This document shows, piece by piece, positions 5,689 through 9,188 of a stretch of 9,188 bases of DNA (its first letter is position 1; the number at the start of each line of letters is the position of its first letter). The position numbers and the translations under genes were made by a program. Source of the DNA: Bacteroidales bacterium UBA5206 (GTDB taxonomy: Bacteria; Bacteroidota; Bacteroidia; Bacteroidales; Tenuifilaceae); NCBI GenBank assembly GCA_002412705.1, contig DHVO01000137.1:1-9188 (forward strand). Direction: 5' to 3'. The notes below the pieces were generated by a model. The model did not search any database, was not told where the DNA came from, and saw nothing but the letters and a program-made list of their open reading frames with translations.

Positions 5689-7905
5689 CTATTTGTAAAT
5701 AGACATTCTTATCCCTGCGTAGAACTTACGACCTGTAAGTGGTCCCCAAACCTGGGTAGCATCAAAATAGGTGTTGTAAGGATCTGCTGCAGAAATAATG
5801 GGATTATCCTGCTTAAAGCCAGTAAGGTTCTCAACGCCAACGTATAGCTCCCATTTACGGAAAAGCTTTGTTATTTGCGCATTCATTGTTGTGTACGATG
5901 GGAACGTTGACTTTCTTTGAAGCTCAGCAGGCAGCTGCTCGTTAGAAGGTAATGTTCCGCCACCATTAAGTTGAATGGTGTAATCAAATTGCCATTTGTT
6001 AAATGGTGTTTTGTACCCAAACGTTAACAACCCTTTGTACTCACTTACAAGAGGTTTTTGCTTAAGCGTGCCGTCTATAGTGGTTTTAACATCGTTTAGG
6101 CGGTAAGCCGCAGTAACATCAAACCTAGTAAACGGTGAGTAGCTGGCTTCAACCTGGAAGCTGTTGGAGTAGGAGCGGCCTTTTAGGTTGTAAAATAAAA
6201 TCTTTGTTGCATCCTGATCCATGTCAACCACCAGCTGATTTACAAATTTGGTATGGTAGTAATCTGTGCTTAAAGTAAATTCTCTATCCCAAAGGTTGTA
6301 GCGCTGTGTTATGTTAAGCCCATAGTTCCAAGCATCTTCCATCTCAATAGGCTCTGTAAGTTCCATTTGCTTAGAGCTGGATAGCAAAAAGGCGTTTTCG
6401 GCAATAACCGCAGGCGACCGTAGGCCGCGACCTGCGCTTGCTCTTAGCGTAACCTGCTGCGCTGGTTGATACCTAAAGTGAACCCTTGGGGTAACAAAAT
6501 CGCCAAATTGGTTATGGTTATCGTAGCGTACACCTGCCATAAGCGTGAGCTTGTCAAGGAATTTATAGGTATATTCAAAGTAAACGCCGGGCACACGCTC
6601 TTCCCTGTTGTATGTGGTTCCATTTAGCACCTCGTTGTACTTATCAAAGTTAAAGTTTACACCTGTTTTTATTCCATGACTTGTATTGCCAATGTACGAT
6701 ACAAACACAAGGTTTGAGTGAACGCTCTGCTGATCGGCATTGTAAAGGTTACTCCCAAACATGGATTCTTGGTCGTGATTGCTTGCTGCTGCAATAAAAC
6801 CAAGGCTAGTAGATGGTCTGTTGAATATGTAGCCCACCTTTAGGAACCCTTCTTGGCGCTGGGTTTTTACATCAACACCAAAGGGTTGCCCTGGTACTGA
6901 TGTGTTTCCTGATGTGTAGCTCTTTTGTCCTGATATTCTGCTCTCATCAAGAATTTTGATGCCCACTTGCGACTCAATTTTGTCACCCTGATACTTCCAT
7001 CGGTTAAAGATGTGGTACTGTTTAATTAACGGATGATCAACAAAGGAATCTTCGTTGTGGTCAACCTTATTAGTCATATTCTCTCCATGAACAAGTAGCA
7101 TGGTGCTAACCTTTTTGCTAATATCAATGCTGGCGTTGGCATTAACCTCGGTCATGCCCAAGTTGTTCTGGTAGATATTAAAGTACATGCGCTCCTCGTT
7201 CCAAGGCTTTTTGTACTCAATGTTAATTTGTCCTGTTAGGCTCTCGTATCCATTAGCAACCGAAGCTGTACCCTTTGATACCTGTATGGATTCCATCCAC
7301 GACCCAGGTACGTAGTAGAGCCCAAATACAGAGCCTAATCCCCTAAGGGTTGGTATGTTCTCCGCTTGCAGCTGGGTATATGTGCCAGCAAGTCCAAGTA
7401 GCTGTATCTGCTTTGCGCCCGATACGGCATCGCTATACGATACATCAACAGAGGCGTTTGTTTCAAAACTTTCGCTTAGGTTGCAGCAGGCAGCTCTTTG
7501 AAGCTCTGCGCTTGTAACTATTTGGGTTTGCATTGGGCTAATTCTATCGAAATGTGCACCTTTTGCTTTACCCGTAAACACCACGCCATCTATTGCTACC
7601 GATTGGCTAAGCGTATGCTCTAGGAACGATTGGTTATGCGATATGGTTACCGTATCTGTTTCAAAGCCAACAAAGCTTACAACCAGCTTGTGGTTTGATT
7701 CCTTTGGGTAATCAATGGAAAATTCCCCATTGGTGTTGGTGGCAGCACCAAGAGTGGTACCTAACCAGAAAACGTTGGCTCCTATTAATGGAGTTTTTGC
7801 ACCCGATTCGGTTTGCTCGTAAATTTTACCCCTTAGCACCTGCGCGTTTACTGCCGATACCGTAATAAACAGCAGTAAGGTGCCTAAGAATGTTACTGTT
7901 CTCAT
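5689..7905 (-). CDS. TonB-dependent outer-membrane receptor with Cys-Cys plug, probable metal receptor
   Basis: 738-residue TonB-dependent receptor. A signal peptide (1-22, cleaved after VNAQ-like sequence) precedes a carboxypeptidase-regulatory-like β-sandwich at about 23-105 (GKIYEQT…LIGANVFWLGT…TNTNGEFSID…VSFVGFETD), common in Bacteroidota receptors. The plug follows (about 115-235) with AACCNLSESFETN (138-150), an invariant-looking C140-C141 pair, VSYSDAVSGAKQIQLLG, and the GYESLTGQINIEYKKP segment (219-234) before the barrel. The barrel ends in GRKFYAGIRMSIYK. It takes up a scarce substrate across the outer membrane with TonB energy. In Bacteroidota this subtype is found with HMA proteins and HYC_CC_PP proteins, as here, which suggests copper or another soft metal. 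No SusD partner is present, arguing against a glycan system. The substrate is inferred. Confidence 0.85.
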   Translation of the reverse strand: MRTVTFLGTLLLFITVSAVNAQVLRGKIYEQTESGAKTPLIGANVFWLGTTLGAATNTNGEFSIDYPKESNHKLVVSFVGFETDTVTISHNQSFLEHTLSQSVAIDGVVFTGKAKGAHFDRISPMQTQIVTSAELQRAACCNLSESFETNASVDVSYSDAVSGAKQIQLLGLAGTYTQLQAENIPTLRGLGSVFGLYYVPGSWMESIQVSKGTASVANGYESLTGQINIEYKKPWNEERMYFNIYQNNLGMTEVNANASIDISKKVSTMLLVHGENMTNKVDHNEDSFVDHPLIKQYHIFNRWKYQGDKIESQVGIKILDESRISGQKSYTSGNTSVPGQPFGVDVKTQRQEGFLKVGYIFNRPSTSLGFIAAASNHDQESMFGSNLYNADQQSVHSNLVFVSYIGNTSHGIKTGVNFNFDKYNEVLNGTTYNREERVPGVYFEYTYKFLDKLTLMAGVRYDNHNQFGDFVTPRVHFRYQPAQQVTLRASAGRGLRSPAVIAENAFLLSSSKQMELTEPIEMEDAWNYGLNITQRYNLWDREFTLSTDYYHTKFVNQLVVDMDQDATKILFYNLKGRSYSNSFQVEASYSPFTRFDVTAAYRLNDVKTTIDGTLKQKPLVSEYKGLLTFGYKTPFNKWQFDYTIQLNGGGTLPSNEQLPAELQRKSTFPSYTTMNAQITKLFRKWELYVGVENLTGFKQDNPIISAADPYNTYFDATQVWGPLTGRKFYAGIRMSIYK

Positions 7906-7933
7906 TTTTTTGTTTTGTAGTTTCGTAAATGCC

Positions 7934-7941
7934 CAAATATG
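7934..7941 (-). promoter_or_regulatory. Candidate -7 promoter element for the receptor operon
   Basis: On the minus strand this reads CATATTTG, a 7-of-8 match to the Bacteroidota -7 consensus TAnnTTTG, starting 36 bp before the receptor start codon. I see no TTTG at the expected -33 distance, so the call rests on one box only. Confidence 0.3.
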
Positions 7942-7961
7942 AAGAGCAGCAATTATGCTAC

Positions 7962-7988
7962 AGTACTATGAGATATACAAATAGTACT
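7962..7988. promoter_or_regulatory. 27-bp dyad upstream of the receptor gene
   Basis: Perfect inverted repeat AGTACTAT-N11-ATAGTACT with 8-bp arms. It begins 57 bp upstream of the receptor start codon, in the 136-bp gap after the HYC_CC_PP-like gene. Each arm contains the palindrome AGTACT. The position and the two-turn centre spacing (19 bp) fit an operator for a dimeric metalloregulator or a cooperative pair of sites. It has no U-tract and so is not a terminator. Confidence 0.5.
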
Positions 7989-7994
7989 ATTCTA

Positions 7995-8013
7995 TATGCA
8001 TAATATGTGCATA
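7995..8013. promoter_or_regulatory. Second dyad in the same gap
   Basis: Inverted repeat TATGCA-TAATATG-TGCATA, with 6-bp arms and a 7-bp centre, 6 bp from the larger dyad. It could be a second operator, or an mRNA hairpin at the end of the upstream transcript. The absence of a T-run makes it a poor terminator. Confidence 0.35.
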
Positions 8014-8041
8014 CAGCTATACGTAAATGGGATAATTCCCA

Positions 8042-8530
8042 TTAGCTACAAAACGGGGTTGGAATTTTAATTTGGTGAAGTGCGAATAAAAGAGCTTTAC
8101 CATACGATGATAGCGGTGGTGGGGACTCTGCGTATTCCCATTTTGGGGAAGGGACTGCTTGTTCAACCAACTGGCTATGGAAAAGAGTTACGATAATTGC
8201 TTTAAAAAACTCTATTTGAGGCACAGAAGCCTGCATGGGGATAGTAAACCTTTCGTTTAGCTTTAGGCTTACTTCCACGGTTTTGCACCCACAGCTTTTT
8301 GCGCTATGCGGTTGATGTGTGTTGTGCTTTGGGATAGAACAACTCCCTGTATTGCATGAACTAGAGGTAGTGCTTTCCGGGGTATTGTGGCAAGTATGCT
8401 CCGTAAAAATTGATGTAATTACCTTATTCTTGCATACACAATCGTGCTTAAAAATGCTAACGCCTGTGGTTACAACAAGTATTGTTATAGCCATAGCCAA
8501 GGTTAGTATTTTATAAGCAATTTGTCTCAT
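8042..8530 (-). CDS. His/Cys-rich membrane-anchored protein, HYC_CC_PP-like
   Basis: 162-residue small protein of unknown function with eight cysteines and eight histidines. A hydrophobic N-terminal segment (about 7-26) is a signal or anchor. It is followed by KHDCVC (28-33), EHTCHN (44-49), CNTGSCSIPKHNTHQPHS (59-76) and SCGCK (79-83), then a less cysteine-rich half ending with ESPPPL (135-140) and SSYGKALLFALHQIKIP. The spaced H-x-C, CxC and PPP elements match the layout of the Bacteroidota HYC_CC_PP family, although the signature H-Y-C is H-D-C here. The His/Cys-rich middle looks able to bind several soft metal ions. ATG at 8530 overlaps the TGA of the FeoB-associated gene by 4 bp, so the two are probably translated together. 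The TonB-dependent receptor gene follows after 136 bp. A periplasmic metal buffer or a partner of the receptor is plausible but unproven. Confidence 0.75.
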   Translation of the reverse strand: MRQIAYKILTLAMAITILVVTTGVSIFKHDCVCKNKVITSIFTEHTCHNTPESTTSSSCNTGSCSIPKHNTHQPHSAKSCGCKTVEVSLKLNERFTIPMQASVPQIEFFKAIIVTLFHSQLVEQAVPSPKWEYAESPPPLSSYGKALLFALHQIKIPTPFCS

Positions 8531-8697
8531 TTTACTGCAACCGATTTAAGGTCCTTTATTTGGCACCCCGAGGCCGATGAGCACCCCGAGCACCCAACTA
8601 CTTTGCCTTGTGGTGCTGCAAAGGTGCGATAAATACTTCTAATTGTAAATGCCGCAGCAATTCCAACTGTTGTTAATGCTAGTATTTCTTGTAACAT
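8527..8697 (-). CDS. FeoB-associated Cys-rich membrane protein
   Basis: 56-residue protein, short enough to be missed by length filters. It starts with a hydrophobic helix (about 4-20, EILALTTVGIAAAFTIR), followed by RSIYRTFAAPQGKVVGCSGCSSASGC (partly 20-45), giving three cysteines at C36, C39 and C45. This layout (one N-terminal membrane helix plus a short CxxC…C tail) is typical of the FeoB-associated Cys-rich family, usually encoded next to feoB. Its function is unproven; roles in ferrous iron transfer or in the FeoB complex have been suggested from gene order. The C-terminal end of feoB lies 188 bp upstream on the same strand, with a repeat tract in between. Its stop TGA overlaps the start of the HYC_CC_PP-like gene. 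Confidence 0.85.
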   Translation of the reverse strand: MLQEILALTTVGIAAAFTIRSIYRTFAAPQGKVVGCSGCSSASGCQIKDLKSVAVK

Positions 8698-8728
8698 CTC
8701 AACTTCTACTTTTTTGTGAAACGTAATA

Positions 8729-8755
8729 CTTTGTAAAATGTTCTACTGTACAAAG
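8729..8755. promoter_or_regulatory. 27-bp dyad upstream of the FeoB-associated gene
   Basis: Inverted repeat CTTTGTA-N13-TACAAAG with 7-bp arms. It begins 32 bp upstream of the start at 8697. The minus strand contains TACGTTTC (8717-8724), a 7-of-8 match to TAnnTTTG, but its spacing to the TTTG in the dyad is too long for a standard promoter. The dyad is a candidate operator; its total length equals that of the dyad before the receptor gene. Confidence 0.4.
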
Positions 8756-8787
8756 CTAATTTTAACTAGAGTTTGGTTCTTTGAATC

Positions 8788-8874
8788 TTTAACCTTTAAA
8801 ATTCAACTGTCAATCCTCTGGGGCTTGTTGAAGAAAGTGTTTTTTGTCTAAAATCTAACGTCTAACGTCTTTCT
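8788..8874. repeat. Second heptamer-periodic tract, between feoB and the small Cys-rich gene
   Basis: Two blocks of 7-bp units. Block one (8788-8815) is TTTAACC, TTTAAAA, TTCAACT, GTCAATC, closely matching TTTAACT, TTTAACC, GTTAACC near 307-334. Block two (8847-8874) is TCTAAAA, TCTAACG, TCTAACG, TCTTTCT, matching TCTATCG, TCTAACG, TCTAATG, TCTTCTC at 272-299. The order of the two blocks is reversed relative to the first tract. It fills much of the 188-bp gap in which no gene is seen. Confidence 0.7.
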
Positions 8875-8885
8875 CCTTAGCCCCT

Positions 8886-9188
8886 TTACCCTCCCACAAT
8901 CAAACTACCAACCTGATAGGTTACAAAGGCAATAAACCAGGCAAGTCCTGTTGTGTACACTATTGTAAATGCCGCCCATTTCCAGCTACCCGACTCCTTT
9001 TTTATTGCAGCAACTACTGCAACGCAGGGGAAGTAGATGAGAATGAAAAGCAAAAAGCTAAGCGCTACAAGAGGAGAAAAAACGGGTTGTCCAGCCTTTT
9101 CGCCCGACTTGTATGTCTCTTTTCTCAGTTTTTCTGCTAGAGTTGTGGCGCTACTATCGTCATTAATGTCGGCTTGATATAGTACACC
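8886..9188 (-). CDS. feoB: Ferrous iron transport protein B, C-terminal fragment (cut by window edge)
   Basis: The last 100 residues of FeoB; the gene starts beyond the right edge. FeoB imports Fe(II) across the inner membrane using an N-terminal GTPase domain, which is not in view. The visible part begins GVLYQ, has a soluble stretch rich in acidic and polar residues (6-36), then FSPLVALSFLLFILIYFPC (37-55) with the conserved YxPC-type motif at Y52-C55, the typical KKESGSWKWA loop (63-72), and a final membrane helix (about 73-97). It ends in VGG before a TAA at 8886-8888. The strong match to the C-terminal gate and helices of FeoB makes the call firm. A FeoB-associated Cys-rich gene follows on the same strand after 188 bp, as is common. 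Confidence 0.93.
   Translation of the reverse strand, partial: GVLYQADINDDSSATTLAEKLRKETYKSGEKAGQPVFSPLVALSFLLFILIYFPCVAVVAAIKKESGSWKWAAFTIVYTTGLAWFIAFVTYQVGSLIVGG

Noticed and set aside
5689..7905. Polysaccharide utilisation (SusC) receptor.
   Set aside because: No SusD partner or glycan-active genes nearby; the length is short for SusC, and the HMA neighbours point to a metal.
8319..8516. Plus-strand open frame opposite the His/Cys-rich gene.
   Set aside because: Shadow of the real minus-strand gene; no family features.

Overview
The window looks like chromosomal DNA from a member of the Bacteroidota, probably Bacteroidales or a close relative. Evidence for this: a SusC-type TonB-dependent receptor with an N-terminal carboxypeptidase-regulatory-like domain, a HYC_CC_PP-type small cysteine protein, a FeoB-associated Cys-rich protein, weak or absent Shine-Dalgarno sequences, and moderately AT-rich, TTTG-rich intergenic DNA. 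No genus is claimed. There are no RNA genes, CRISPR arrays or insertion sequences that I can support.

Layout. Positions 1-339 carry no gene I can support. They hold a striking 7-bp periodic repeat: 25 perfectly phased heptamers (41-215) and then more diverged heptamers running almost to the first start codon. Positions 340-3442 are a tightly packed plus-strand operon: a CruF/DUF422-type carotenoid hydratase, a PlsC-like acyltransferase, a family 2 glycosyltransferase of the CruC/CrtQ type, and an exported TPR protein. Spacings are 12 bp, a 4-bp ATGA overlap and a 37-bp overlap. The first three could hydroxylate, glycosylate and acylate a carotenoid, giving a carotenoid glycoside ester; the carotenoid backbone genes are not in the window. 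Positions 3660-4982 encode a lone NhaD/ion-transporter-superfamily antiporter, closed by a near-ideal hairpin terminator at 5003-5033 that also serves the convergent minus-strand genes.

The rest is minus strand. Reading leftwards from the window edge: the C-terminus of feoB (8886-9188), a 188-bp gap with a second heptamer-repeat element, a 56-residue FeoB-associated Cys-rich protein, a His/Cys-rich HYC_CC_PP-like protein joined to it by an ATGA overlap, a 136-bp gap with two inverted repeats, a 738-residue TonB-dependent receptor with a Cys-Cys pair in its plug, a cytosolic HMA-domain protein and an exported HMA-domain protein. This looks like a transition-metal uptake and handling module: outer-membrane entry, periplasmic and cytoplasmic CxxC metallochaperones, an inner-membrane metal-binding protein and the ferrous-iron transporter. 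The substrate is inferred to be copper or a related soft metal, possibly linked to iron; the sequence does not settle it.

The most interesting items are the heptamer repeat family at both ends of the window, whose variants differ almost only by transitions, and the metal module with its cysteine-bearing receptor plug and dyad-symmetric candidate operators.
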